From Strongylocentrotus purpuratus (Eukaryota > Echinodermata > Echinoidea > Camarodonta > Strongylocentrotidae): a stretch of 64,000 bases of DNA. Each line of letters opens with the position of its first letter. Position 1 is the stretch's first letter. The notes under the pieces were generated by a model that saw only the letters and a list, made by a program, of their open reading frames with translations, ran no database searches and was not told the DNA's origin. The translations under genes were made by a program, and so were the position numbers. Shown here piece by piece: positions 45,730 through 59,200 of this stretch. Location: positions 26,366,423-26,430,422 of the forward strand of contig NW_022145597.1 in the NCBI RefSeq assembly GCF_000002235.5, given 5' to 3'.

Positions 45730-46428
45730 TCAAATGACCACCTCAGCGTGACATCGAATCGGATGTTCGTTCTCCTTACCGAAGAAGTACGGCCTGGTCG
45801 CCACTCCCTGCGCGTAATCTCTATGCCATCCTCCTCGCGATACAAGCTCATGCACCCAGGGCGGATGGATGTCAGAACAACTCTTAAATGACATCGACTC
45901 GTCATCATTATAACATCGCTTCCTTAAATTATCCGTCCCCTCGTTGTCTAATACGGATTCGAGTTCGACGAACTGCATGACGGTTGCGTCAACGACGTAT
46001 CCCTTCCATTCGACAACCCAGTGGCTGATTTTAGAGCTCTCGAAGACGACCGGTGATGTCGGATGAGAGTTCGTCGTGCGGTGTCCTTTTTGGCGGGACT
46101 TTTCATTTCGCGATACATGCTTGTCGTCTGCGGGTAATCGTCTGCGAAAGATATGAGCGATGCGTCGTTTGAAAGGATGAGATCGTTTGGGTTCCCGCAA
46201 CACCGATATGGGTTTCCGGATGATCCAACGAACACGACGTGGAGGCTGTGATGCATCGTGGTCATCGATCTCGGAGAGGAATGAGACAAGTCGTCGAGTG
46301 ACGGACCAGCAATCGACGTCGAGGCGTCCCAGTCGGGCCTGACTACTGCGACAATGCTCCATGAAGAAATCTTCGATGATCTTGCGATCGACCTCAGACG
46401 GTCCTGTAGCCTCTGATTCACACTCCAT
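45730..46428 (-). CDS. Uncharacterised 232-aa protein, possible Cys-His-Asp fold
   Basis: A single-exon reading frame with balanced amino-acid composition, unlike the low-complexity frames around it. It starts MECESEATGPSEVDRKIIED and has Cys40 in VDCWSVTRRLVSFLSE, His136 and Asp147 in SHWVVEWKGYVVDATVMQF, and a Trp/His-rich end. A helix led by Cys followed by H-x-W-x5-G-x-x-x-D is the arrangement seen in papain-like/transglutaminase-like folds, where these residues form the catalytic triad; I infer this by pattern only. ATG at 46428 has G at +4. No intron, poly(A) signal or neighbour supports expression, and it could be one exon of a larger gene or a transposon passenger. Confidence 0.5.
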   Translation of the reverse strand: MECESEATGPSEVDRKIIEDFFMEHCRSSQARLGRLDVDCWSVTRRLVSFLSEIDDHDASQPPRRVRWIIRKPISVLREPKRSHPFKRRIAHIFRRRLPADDKHVSRNEKSRQKGHRTTNSHPTSPVVFESSKISHWVVEWKGYVVDATVMQFVELESVLDNEGTDNLRKRCYNDDESMSFKSCSDIHPPWVHELVSRGGWHRDYAQGVATRPYFFGKENEHPIRCHAEVVI

Positions 46429-48070
46429 AGTAAGTTTAATACAACAGTCTAAAGACCTATATCTATATTCTTAAAATAGTCATGTTTATTTTGAGGTCAG
46501 TTTTGAGACAGTTGATTGGTGCTATCCGAGTGGTCAGATAATCGTCAGACTGATATTTGAATACACTGTATATACATTTACCAATTAACAAACAATGATA
46601 GGCCTAATCGTGTTTTTGTTCTCCTCCGATCATTTGAGCAACTGAGGCATCCATATATCAAAAAGATGGTTAACATTGATATGGTGTTCACCGCTAAGCC
46701 AAAGTGGCCTTATAGTTCAATCAAGCCAGTACTTCTCCGTTCTTTTCGACTCCGATTAACCCTCTACATACGTTTACCAATTTAATAGTGATAGGCCTTC
46801 AAGGGTTTTTGTTTACTCCGATAATAGAAATCATAAATATAATGAAGATAATTACAGTTGAAATATTTCACTCGCCCTCGAGTCAATTCAACTTAAAGAC
46901 GCATTGGGCTTTCATCCGTTGTCTGTATACATCTTCTACTCAAACAGGACATCTATATATACCTTTCGTATATAATGTCAAAGATAATTAAGTTAGTTAT
47001 GTTAGGCCATGAAGCGAGCTAGCGCCTCACATACCAAGGATATCAAACACATCCACACCGATCTATACTCTGCGTGAGTGCATGTCGATCATCCTTCGCA
47101 TCCAGAAAACAATAACAAATCCAAAGTTCAGTTCCGTGCGTTTTTCAGCTGATTCAAATATATAGTACAGAGTTAATGGTTCCTTTACGTATATTTGTTG
47201 TCTAAATACTAACAAGTTACTTGTCCGCTGTGCATGAATATAAGTTAATTTAAAGAAATCGAGCTGTGGGTGAGACACTGCATGGTCAATCGTTGCATCT
47301 GTCTTGTATTCATCTGTTCCACAAATGAAATTATATGTTTGTTATGTTCTTGTAGACGGCTGCAGAGTAAATTATCTCATGTTGTGTGGATATATGAGTG
47401 CTATAGTTTAGATGAAACCAATCGGATATCCCCCATTGCGAAGATGACGTCACAGGCAGTGTCGCACTCGAATCAGAAAAACAATACCGATTTACCCAAG
47501 TTCAATTTCGGGCGTTGCGTAGGAGCGCAGAATGAGGGTCCTTTTTCTCAGCACAAAGAATTATTATTCGCATGATATATTACTGGAAGGATGAATGCTT
47601 TACAAGAATCCGCGTCGCACAGAATGGTTTGCATACAACTGAACTGAAGGAAGACGACTTTTAACACACCAATGACCCGAGGGATGTAGCACACAAAATG
47701 GCTCACACCTATCGCGTTTCTTCTCAAGCTTTCATCAGAATCGAATCACAATGCACCCGGGAGACAGAAGCTGCATATTCAGACAATCGAAACTGAAATA
47801 GAAAGAAAGGCAGAGAAGAGAAATAATGCAGTGAATCAGCCACGGACTTGGATACAAGCCAATGATTTATAGCAGGACATAATAAATGCTGACATTGATA
47901 ATAAATCAGAACGAACTTATTGACGCGGGAGGGTGATATACAACTGAACAATAATTGTCTGATGAAAACATCCCATCTAATAGGCTCTATGACGAGGCCC
48001 CCTCCCCCCCCCCCCGCCCCTTGCTCTGTGATATTATATTGCATACGTTAATTCCTCTCCTTCATCAACA
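46429..48070. other. Intergenic, no gene recognised
   Basis: Contains two diverged copies of a ~100-bp segment ('catacatttaccaatt...gataggcct...gttttt') at about 46560-46625 and 46765-46815. Reading frames to 106 codons (47724-48044, minus) have no domain. Confidence 0.4.
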
Positions 48071-48091
48071 CCCGGCCTCCCCCTCCCCCCA

Positions 48092-48145
<54 letters not shown>

Positions 48146-48358
48146 TATCCCTCCCTCTGTCTCTCCCTCTTCCTTTTCACGTAGAGCTGTTTCCGATATC
48201 CCTATATATATATACCGTATATATATATATTTACATTGCCTTTAATTCCTACACAAAAATATACATAGATCAAACACTTAAAGGTAATAAAGATAAGCGC
48301 TCGTTTTCTACAGCAGCTTTGCTAAATCAATATTGATGAAAATCCGACAACTCCCCCC

Positions 48359-48409
<51 letters not shown>

Positions 48410-48412
48410 TTC
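48071..48412. repeat. CT and TA microsatellites with oligo-C run
   Basis: CT runs at about 48094-48140 and 48370-48400, a TA run at about 48203-48230 and an oligo-C run at 48351-48369, separated by short unique DNA. Confidence 0.9.
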
Positions 48413-49059
48413 TCCACCTCACCCTTTTATGTCTTATAAGTACACACCCTCCAATACCCGCACATCCCCACACACAATTCTGATTTCATCTGATTTCAAC
48501 TGAGCGAACAATACGAGAAACGTACATTCATTAATTGTGCAGAAGAATAAATTAATCATTATAAATCAAAACAGCCATGAAACAAATTAAACGTGCTTCA
48601 TGCATATATACTGTCGCACGCGTACTCTTTTTTCTTGTTGTCTGAAAATATGTCAGGCGACAGTCACGTCCATAAAACGTACACGATCGAATACACCATG
48701 TATACAAACCTTACGAACGAACAAACGCTGTCAATTTCATCACACGCTTTTGTCAATGAATGCTAACAGGACAAAGCCATTAAATCAAGCAAGTATAATC
48801 AAACAGTGCATTACCTGAATGTTTTGAAGATAACATGTAGCATATGGATATAGTATATCCATGCATCTCGGCTTCAGCTTCAGCATCAATAACATTGACC
48901 GAATGGGTTGTTGTCTCCTCTCCTCGAGATGATGTATGCCTCATCGGGCCTCACGGTGGATATGATCACCACGGTTGACTCTGTGCTCTGGCATCCCAAA
49001 CACAAACAACTACTTGAACTTCAGACCCGACGCTTGGCTTTCCTCTCAAGTGCGAAGAG
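48413..49059. other. Intergenic, no gene recognised
   Basis: Unique-looking DNA. A GC-richer part at 48880-49040 includes 'ctcctcgagatgatg' and could be a regulatory or exon remnant, but no frame or splice pair supports one. Confidence 0.35.
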
Positions 49060-49319
49060 TGGGAGCTAGAGACCGAGGGAGAGAGAGGGGTTGATGAGAG
49101 AGAGAGAGTGGTGCATGGGAGGGAGATGGGGAGAGTGGGGAGACAGAGAGAAAAAAGGAAAGAGAGAGGAAAAGAGGATGGGGAGTGCGAGAGGGATAGA
49201 CCGAGGGAGCGAGTGAGATGAGAAAGAGGGGTGCATGGGAGGGGGGTGGAGAGAGAGAGTGGGATGGAGATAGGGGGAGAGGGGAGAAAGAGAGAGGGAG
49301 GGAGAGAGAGAGAGAGAGG

Positions 49320-49368
<49 letters not shown>

Positions 49369-49890
49369 AGAGAAAAAAGAAGAGAGAGAGAGGAAAAGAG
49401 AATGGGGAGTGATGAGAGAGGGATAGACCGAGGGAGAGAGTGGGATGAGAAAGAGGGGTGCATGGGAGGGAGGTGGAGAGAGAGAGTGGGATGGAGATAG
49501 GGGAGAGGGGAGAAAGAGAGAGGGAGGGAGACAGAGAGAGAGAGAGGAGTGGGAAAGAAAAAAGAAAAGAGAGAGAGGAAGAGAGAATGGGGGAGTGAGA
49601 GAGGGATAGACCGAGGGAGAGAGTGGGATGAGAAAGAGGGGTGCATGGGAGGGAGGTGGAGAGAGAGGGAGGTGGAGAGAGATGGAGGAGGCAGCGAGGG
49701 GAGAAGGAGAAAGAGAGAAGGAGAAAGAGAGAAGGAGAAAGAGAGAAGGAGAAAGAGAGAAGGAGACAGAGAGAGAGAGGAATGAGAGAGGGAGAGAAAA
49801 AAAAAGAGAGGGTGGATGAGAGAATGGAGAAGAGGCGGGTGAGAGACAGAGAGAGAGAGGAGAGGGAGGGCAAAGAGGGAGGGAGAGATA
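49060..49890. repeat. GA-rich block with a ~180-230-bp higher-order repeat
   Basis: Besides GA runs, the longer words 'gagggatagaccgaggga' (about 49190, 49422, 49602) and 'gaaagaggggtgcatgggag' (about 49220, 49450, 49631, partly 49110) recur in the same order. It is therefore a segmental tandem array, not plain microsatellite. All long Ser/Leu/Pro frames here are artefacts. Confidence 0.85.
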
Positions 49891-51015
49891 TGTAAACAAA
49901 GGTTGTAAAGGCTTTAGTATCTTTTATATAGTACGTTTGCTTTCCAGGTCAACAAACCCCTTTCAGACCCCCAACGCCATCCGATGAAGAACGATAATTC
50001 TTTTCTCTCCGGGTCAAATTCGAAGCATTGTGCACGAACGACCTGTAGTAGATCACAGCGATGAAATTGAAAAGATAACTGTGTGAGATGATTGTAGTGC
50101 TGCCTTAGGCGATATATCAGCTCACAAAATATTTCAATTTATGCACACTCCTAGATGCCTATCTCGAGACCCTGTGTTGACTATATGCTAAAATGACATT
50201 ACAGTCATCGATAGTCCATTGTGCTATAGTGTCCTTTTGGCAGTAACCCGACGTATTCCTGTCACCTATAACCTGTATGCATACTGCATTTCAATAGCCA
50301 TATTAATACAGGGTGCATTGCATTGTTATAACCTCCCTGGGCTATGTCGGGTAAACATCTGGCAAGCTGTCGTCTCCAATGGTAACAATTGTGTATCTAC
50401 ATATCATTCATAACTTGCATGCATAACACTTTAAAGACATCGGTGAACGATTAATGCTAGCGAATAAAAACAAATATATAATACACTATTCAGTATTCGA
50501 ATTAAAAAAACATACATTTACCTTTGATATACATGTATTGTTATCCGTGGCCAGAAAACTCACCCGATGCGACGTTTACCCGACATAGCAACAACTCATT
50601 GATAATAATGATTTATCTACCAGCTGAATATCACATGTTTTTATTCAATTATGGTAGCGCCTCCGTAGATATAGAATCGACGTTGCATGTGTCGTCTGGC
50701 ATTGATCAGCATATACATCAAACACGGCTATATATAGAGATCATCCAGATAATGTTTTATGTCATCGCCTTGATTAAGCTTGTTGGGGTACTTACTGAAA
50801 GATGACAAAAACAATATACACGTACTCGTTCATCATAGGTTGATGATTGTACGTGCATGATGTAATACATTTATGTATTTTCAAAATGGGTCTATTTTGT
50901 GCTTAACCATGATATTGTTTTCCTTCCGGGCTTGGTATTAACGACTTGCCATTGTTTGCACATCCCCCTGCAGCGAGACGTTTGTCCCAACAAAGCATCG
51001 AATCGATCGCTTGAT
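49891..51015. other. Intergenic, left flank of the retrotransposon
   Basis: AT-rich, without a bounded repeat or exon. Frames to 93 codons lack domains. Confidence 0.4.
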
Positions 51016-51020
51016 CCGTT

Positions 51021-52171
51021 TGTGGCTGCCGCCAGAATTTGTCATTAGTATTTTTAATTTTTGTTCATAGCACCACCTATTTTACATGTGCATCGCCCTT
51101 TAAGTAATTTCTCTTTGTTACTTAAGAAAGATTTACAGCGCATGCCTAGCGCGGGTCAATGTCAATAAAAGGCCTACAAACACATTTTTAGTACGCACGA
51201 GAAAATAGTTCCATACATTCAAGCATAAGAAATAAGTTATTATCATTAATTATGTACTGAAATGTAAAGTAATGTTCATTGAAATGCGAATAATATTAGT
51301 AAATTCTGTCAAAACTAAATCGTTGGTCGTTTTAAGTAAAATTCCAGTTGGACAAATTATTTGATATCCGTGTGCCGATAAGTTCGGTGAACGCGTTGAC
51401 CCTTGGCTTTTCTGAATTACGACCTGGCCCAAGCAATACGTGTTTTGTGGGGTCTTCAAGAAACGCCAAAGTTTCAAGGTATATTTTGCTGCCCAAGGAT
51501 GGAAAAGTCCTGCCAACGAGGTATGTTATGGCAGAAATGTATTTAGAACAATTTCATATTACTTACATGATCTATCAGTTTGTAATTTTGATACATTATA
51601 AGTGTTTTTTCATGTTGTGATTAGTAGCGTTCAGTGAGCTAGTTTTCCACACACGTGAGATTGTTTACATCTAACGCTAAATTATGGAAAGCCATTTGAA
51701 TATTTCATGTTTGAGTAATTATTCATGAATAAGAATTCTCTGTAAATCAGTAGCATATAAAACTTGCTTTTATATTCATAGTCTTAACTAGTATGCTCTT
51801 AATGCATGTTTATCAAATTTCTCGTAAGAGACTTGTAGCTCATATCATAAATGTTTTATCATGAACCCTTTTTATACTCATTCTGACAAATCATATCTGT
51901 ATGAACAACTCTCGTTAAGAACATCTATTTGGTTTATCAACTCTTTAAATTGACAAGTAATCTGTATATTTACTTGTGTACATATATTTGTATCTTTCGC
52001 ACGGTATTTATTATTCTGTGCTATTTTATACTTTTTATGTTCACAGTTTTCACGGCACTGTTCATCACTGTTACTTTGTTTTGACAATCGTTAAGTCAAA
52101 TAAAGACATTCGTCACCAGAAAATGAACATCCGTTTCAACGTTGAGTTATTTTGATCCTGCGGCAGCAACA
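51021..52171 (+). repeat. 5' LTR of the BEL/Pao element
   Basis: Begins TGTGGCTGCCGCCAG and ends GCGGCAGCAACA, so TG...CA ends with short inverted CTGCCGC/GCGGCAG. A TATAAAA at about 51756 and AATAAA at 52099-52104 are candidate promoter and polyadenylation signals; another AATAAA lies at about 51163. The small frames inside it recur identically in the 3' LTR and are not genes. Confidence 0.95.
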
Positions 52172-53281
52172 GTGAAAACTCGGATGGACATGACACCTGA
52201 GAAATCCATAATTGGATCAACTACTCAAGCCAAATATTTGATGTGATGTCTGGAACTGCATTCGTCCTCACCTGGCCACTAAGGAAGCTGACGAGGAACT
52301 CGGCAAGACACGGGCAATCAAACGGCTTGGAGGTTGATCATCGCTCAAGGATGTCAGGTTCATTTTCATCAAAATAATTGAAGATTGAAATCAAAGAAAG
52401 AACACTAGAACATTTATATGCGATTGAAATTTCTCGTTTGGAAACTTAAGCAATAAACAAGCTAAAGATTGATTTAGGCTTGCATATCAACTTCTCGAGA
52501 GAATTTCAGATTTAAAACCTTTAAGATCTCTAACAGAGTCTTGGTTCGTATCCCAGAATTGTAACAGCTATTTATTCTGATTTGTTTGGATAACGTAATT
52601 TAAAACAACATAAGACTTGATTCCCTTATGATGTTTGGGATTTAAATTTTCAGCTAAGATTATAATTTTCTTAAAATACTTATCTAACGAGTGGAGATAA
52701 GTTTACAGAATTTGTTATGTGTATGTAACATCTCATCAAGAATAACCTTGTGTGTGCACTTATAGATGATTTTGAGACAAAATAACATGATCAAGTTCAT
52801 TTGAAAGGATATTTTTTTATTAAGATTGAAAAAATTTCTGAACTAAAAAGAAACTGATTACCGATAGTGTTTTCCTTTAAGAACAAGGGAACAAAAGGTC
52901 ATAATAATTTGAAATTGATTAGAAATCGGGTTACCTTGTTGATATTGGAATTGATTTGGATTCATGATAATATCATTAATTCTATGCTACGTTTGATATT
53001 TTTATTATTTCAAAGCTTGAATGTATCGAATTGTATGTCCTGCGTAGCGCTGTGTTTTTATCGTGCCCGAATTGAGATTTGGGTTAAAGCAGTTATCTTT
53101 GCTATTTGTTATCAGCTACTGCCATTTGCTGTTACCAGCCCACTCCCACACGCCCATTTCTATTTCACTTCCAAACTTTGATTCAAATTCAAACTTCAAA
53201 TTTCGGTCAAGATTATTTAAATTTGATCTCAAATACTGATTTTCTCGTTGGTTTATTTACCTCAAAAATATATCGTTCAAT
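52172..53281 (+). other. Long untranslated leader of the BEL/Pao element
   Basis: 1.1 kb between the LTR and the Gag-Pol start, AT-rich, with stops in all frames. The primer-binding site should lie directly after 52171 (sequence begins GTGAAAACTCGGATGG), but I could not match it to a tRNA 3' end. Confidence 0.7.
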
Positions 53282-56200
53282 ATGGAAGGGCAACAACCAA
53301 CTGAAAATAACTTGACTACTGACTCGACTAACTTACCTCCTGAAACACTTCGCCGCTCCACTCGTCCTGTCAAATTGACAGAGAAAGCATTGCAGAATAA
53401 AGAAGACGACCTTCAAGGTAAGTTTTTTGTTGAACATATAGATTTGCATTCGATCATACAATCTACTCGAAATAGCTTATTGTCTCAAAACATTGATGGT
53501 GATAGCTTAGCAGTGAATAAGCTTGACATTACTGCTAGGCTCAATTCTTTGAAGGAGATATTTGTTGAGCTAAAAAGGCTCAATGAAGACTCCATTGATG
53601 ATGAGGTTATTGAGGCAATGGATGAATCTTCTATTTCTGTTCGTAATATCTTATCGGATATTGATAAGGTATCCAACATGTCTTCTTCTAGACAACCATC
53701 AATTCGGTTGGCGCACTCAACACAATCACGACTCTCGAGGACATCTTCCAGATCGTCACGACGAGTTGCAGTCGCAGCAGAAGCCGCTGCATTACAAGAA
53801 GAGCTTACAGCCCAGAAGCTTCAAAATGAACGGGAAAAGGAGCTCGAAAGAATGGAACTTGAGGAAGAAATGAGGAGGAAGCAAGTAGTTTTCAAAATGT
53901 CCGAGCTGAAAAGACAACTAGAAGAGGAAAGACTACAAGGCAAGCTCAAGGCACAAGAAGCAATTATGAGAGTCTACGATGAAGAAGATGGAACCAGCAC
54001 AGTCTCTTCTTCATCCTCGCGTGGAGGTAAAACTGTTGTCAAAAAGATCGAAGATCAGCCAAATCCAACTGATGTGATCCCAAGGGCATCTCCCAAGTTA
54101 GAAAGCAAATTGATTGATGAACCAGCCTCCATCGTGTCACAGCAAGCGCAAGTAGTGCTTGATCCCCAAGCTCCGATGTTCCAGCCAAGATCACCAGTTT
54201 TAGATCTCGCTGATGCCTTGGCTCAGAGTCGTCTACCCGTTCCGGAGCCGCCAATATTCACTGGAGACCCACTCCAATATCCAGATTGGGTGTCGGCTTT
54301 CACTACTCTGGTAGAGCGAAGAGGCATCCCTCCTGGTGAAAAAATTCACTACCTTCGAAGGTATCTTGGTGGTCCAGCAAAGGAGGCAGTCAGTGGCTAC
54401 TTTCTCCTGAGGTCAGAAAATGCATTTGAGCAAGCAAAGAGCACCCTTCAAAAGAGGTTTGGCAATCCATTTGCTATTGCTGAAGCCTTTCGGACAAAGT
54501 TGGATGTGTGGCCCAAGATAACCAGCAAGGATCACAATGGGCTGCAGCGGTTTGCAGACTTCCTTCAACAGTGTCTGGTAGCCAAGGCTGAGATTGTCGA
54601 TCTCAACATTCTGGATGATATACGAGAGATCAACCGAATGGTTGCTCGACTACCAGATCATATCGTCCATAGATGGAATCGCTCGGTGGCACAGACAAAA
54701 AGGGAGCGACTTTGTTATCCTAGGTTTGCTGACTTCGTTTCTTTCATTGGGAACGAAGCAGACATTGCTAATGATCCTCTGCTCACTGTGGATGTTGGCA
54801 AGACTAGAGAGAGAAAACAGGAAACCGCAGTCTCAAAACGGGTAACCCTCTCTACGTCTGGCTCAACTTCACAGAAGCAATGTCTGTTGTGCAAGAGACA
54901 ACATCATTCCCTGAATGACTGTCGGGAATTCCTTCGGAAAGACATGTCCCAGAGAAAGGATTTCATCAAAAATGAAAGACTTTGCTATGGCTGTCTTGAA
55001 AAAGGCCATATGTCTAAATATTGCCAAAGCAGACTGGTCTGCAAGAAGTGCAGTAAAAGGCATCCAAGCTGCCTTCATGAGGACCAAAGAGATTCGAACA
55101 AGGCCAACTTGGCATCAAGCCAACCGAAGGAAGCTCAAACCGCATCGACCTCAAATCCTCAAGCTGTAACGCACAAAGTACAAGGCGATGAACGTAGTGA
55201 CCTTACATCAATGATTGTGCCTGTGTACCTTTCTAGTACAGAGAGGCCTGACAAGGAGGTTCTAGTGTATGCACTACTAGACTCCATGTCAAACACCACC
55301 TTCCTTTCCGAAGATGTCGGCCAAGACCTGGATGTACAATCCCAGCCTGCCACATTGTCGTTGACAACTTTGACAGATGAGATATCGATCTCAACCTTCA
55401 AGTATGACAATCTTCGTGTCAGAGGTTTTTATTCCTCGGAGAAAATTCGTCTACCCTCCACATTTACTAGGCAGTCTATCCCTCTGGACGACAGTCATAT
55501 CCCGACTCCAGAAACTGCCTCCAAGTGGCCTCATCTCGTGTGTGTGCAGGATATGATAGCGCCAAAACAAGACTGTCCTGTCGGTCTTCTGATTGGCTAC
55601 AATTGTGCACAGGCCCTTGCTCCTCTGACGTCAGTCCGAGGCCAAAATGGCGAGCCGTATGCTGTCCAAACAGACCTTGGTTGGAGTATTGTTGGAGGTC
55701 AGTCTGACTTGTCCAACAGCTTCGATTCGTTTGGCCACACATACAGGACAGTCAGCATGAAGGTAGAGGCCCCGATCGATATCAAGAAGGTGACATTCGC
55801 TTACCAGTCTCCCTTAAAGGAAGCGACTGCATCGGATTTCCTTCAGCTCATGGAAAGGGACTTCCAAGAAGCTGAACAAGCTGATGCAATGTCACAAAAT
55901 GACAAAAAATTCATTCAAGTTGTCACCGAAGGTTTACGCCAGAGAGAGGATGGGTTCTATGAGATGCCTCTTCCATTCAAGAAAGGACCGCCATCTCTTC
56001 CGAACAATCGACAGGCTGCTTTGGGTCGATTAGCAGGTCTCAAGAAACAGTTCCTGAAGAAACCTGAATATCACAGTCACTACAAGGTATTCATGAAGGA
56101 GATCTTGGCACGCGGTGATGCAGAGATGGTCGGTGATAGTAGTGACAAAGGCTTGTGGTATATTCCTCACCATGGGGTATATCACCCTAAGAAGCCTGGC

Positions 56201-59200
56201 AAGGTCAGGGTTGTATTCGATTGTAGCGCCAGGTATCTTGGGACAAGCCTCAATGACCATCTCCTGCAAGGCCCTGACTTGATTAATCCTCTCATCGGTG
56301 TCCTGTTGAGATTTCGCCAAGGTCCTGTGGCATTCATGTGCGATGTGGAGAAGATGTACCACCAGTTTAAGGTTGCAGATCCACATCAAAACTATCTGCG
56401 TTTCTTGTGGTGGGAGGATGGGGATCTCTCCAAGACCCCAGTAGATCATAGGATGAAGGTCCACCTCTTTGGGGCAACCTCATCTCCGGGCTGTGCCAAC
56501 TTTGGCTTAAAACAGATTGCGGAGGACCACAAGAAACTCGGTGACCGTGCAGCCAACTTCCTCAAGAGGAACTTTTATGTCGATGATGGCCTAAAAAGCA
56601 TGTCTTCTGAACAGGAAGCAGCTGTGCTAATCAAGGACGCAACTCAAATGTGTGCTAAAGGCAATCTACGTCTGCACAAATTTGTGTGCAATAGCAAGGA
56701 CGTAACCAGCACCATTCCAAAATCGGAACGTGCCACTGTCACGAATGCAAGTGTTCAGCTAGGTGAACAAACCTCACCAATCGAAAGAGCTCTTGGGCTT
56801 CAGTGGTGCGTCAGTTCTGATGAGTTCTGCTTCCGACTTACTCTGAAGGATCAACCCCTCACTCGACGAGGTATTCTAGCTACAGTTGCGTCTGTATATG
56901 ATCCCCTTGGTCTCATTGCACCAGTTGTCCTTGCTGGCAGAATGATTCTGCAGGAAATGTGCAAACAAAAGATGGATTGGGATCATCCCGTTCCTGACTA
57001 TCTTCGGACAAGATGGGAAATATGGAGACAGGAGATCCTGAAGCTAGAAACTGCAAAGATTCCTCGCTGCTTCCAGCCCAAAGATTTCGGAGAGGCTGAG
57101 GAAGTGGAATTGCACCACTTCTCAGATGCCTCATTATCTGGATATGGACAATGTTCATATGTCAGATTACGAAATCAAAGGGGACAAGTCCACTGCTCTC
57201 TTGCCATGGCAAAGGCGAGAGTAGCACCGCTCAAGCAGTCTACCGTCCCCAGACTGGAGCTTCAGGCAGCAACCTTATCTGCCAAGGTTGCAAAAATACT
57301 GAATAAGGAGCTAGACTACAGCTCAGTCAAGAATATCTTCTGGACCGACTCCAAGGTTGTTCTGGGTTACCTGTACAACCAGTCTAAGCGCTTCCACATG
57401 TTCGTTGCGAACAGAGTGGATTGTATTCTGAGAACCACAAGTTGTAGTCAGTGGAATTATGTTACTAGCGGTGATAATCCAGCTGACTACGCATCACGTG
57501 GACTGACAACAGAGGAACTTCTTTCGTCAAACTGGTTAGGAGGACCAGACTTCCTTTGGGAAAGTGAAGTTGCTAAGCAAGATGTCACACTAGAGGTTTC
57601 TCCTGACGACGTTGAAGTGAAGTCTTCGACAGTACATACAGTAATGTCAAAGACCAAGATTTCAACCTTTACGTCATTTGAAGATAGGTTGAACCGCTTC
57701 GCCATGTTGGACAGCGCTATTAGAGCGGTAGCTGTACTAGTGAGGTGTTGTTACAGGCGCAAGGGACATGACATAGATGATGTTGAGATCAAAAGAGTCG
57801 CTGAGAGAAATCTCCTGCATGCTGTCCAGAAAGAAGCCTTCTGTGATGAAAGACAGCAAATCAAATCTGACAAACATGCTGTGTCAAAATCTAGCCGCCT
57901 GAGTCAATTAGATCCATTTCTTGACAAACAAGACCTCCTACGGGTGGGAGGACGCATGAAGAGGTCTGAAATGGTGTATGGAGTTAAGCACCCTATTATC
58001 CTTCCGAAGGGTAGTAGACTTTCCATGCTTGTCGCACTTCACTATCATGCGAAGATTTCTCACCAAGGTAGAAATATGACCATCAACGCAATCAGATCAA
58101 GTGGATACTGGATCATCGGTTGCAGAAGCATTGTCTCATCTCTGATCGGCACATGCACCCATTGCATTAGACTAAGAGGCAAGTTGGGTGGACAGAAGAT
58201 GGCTGACCTTCCATGTGAACGACTTGAGCCATCGCCCCCTTTCACTTATTGCGGTCTGGACTGTTTTGGTCCATTTGTAATCAAAGAAGGGCGCAAAGAG
58301 CTCAAGCGCTATGGCCTCATCCTGACATGCATGGCAATGAGAGCCATTCATGTGGAAGTATTGGATGACATGTCATCCGATGCATTCATCAACGGACTGA
58401 GATGTTTCATTGCTATTCGAGGAAACGTAAGGCGGATTCAGTGTGACCAGGGCTCCAATTTTGTTGGAGCCAAGCATGAACTGAAACAAGCTCTCCGTGA
58501 GATGGATGCGGACCATGTCGCCCGCAATCTTCTGGAGCAGAACTGTGAGTTCAAAATGAATCCTCCTTCCTCTAGCCATATGGGAGGTGTATGGGAGAGA
58601 CAAATCAGAAATGTGCGCAATGTTCTCAATGGATTATTGGAACAGTGCGGAACGCAGTTGAATGTCTCCTCTCTACGGACATTTCTCTATGAGGCCATGG
58701 CTATCGTAAACAGCCGTCCATTGAGTGTGGATAACCTGGAAAGTCCTGATGGTCCTCTTCCGTTGACTCCCAATCATGTTCTGACCATGAAATCCGGTCT
58801 TATACTGCCTCCACCTGGAAGCTTTGAAAGGGAGGACATCTATCTCCGCAAAAGATGGCGTCGAGTCCAATACTTGACACAGTTGTTCTGGACACGATGG
58901 CAGAAGGAGTACCTGCACACGCTTCAACCAAGAAAAACTTGGACTGAAAAGAAGACCAATGTGCACGTAGACGACATAGTACTCTTGAAAGATGAAGCCA
59001 TTTGTCGGACAGATTGGAGAGTTGCGAGAGTCATGGAAACAATGTCCAGTGATGATGGTCTAGTCCGGAAGGTGCGACTTCTCATGGCGACCCCAGACTT
59101 GGACAAAAAAGGTAAGCCAGTAAATAAGAGGACAACTCTTGAAAGGCCAGTACACAAACTGGTAGTTTTGATCCGCAGCACCGACAAGGCGATTGAAGAC

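Noticed and set aside
49046..49899. Minus-strand frames of 226-277 codons
   Set aside because: GA microsatellite artefacts in two frames simultaneously.
51250..52087. Small frames of 69-90 codons in the LTR
   Set aside because: They recur identically in the other LTR and have no domain; LTR sequence, not genes.
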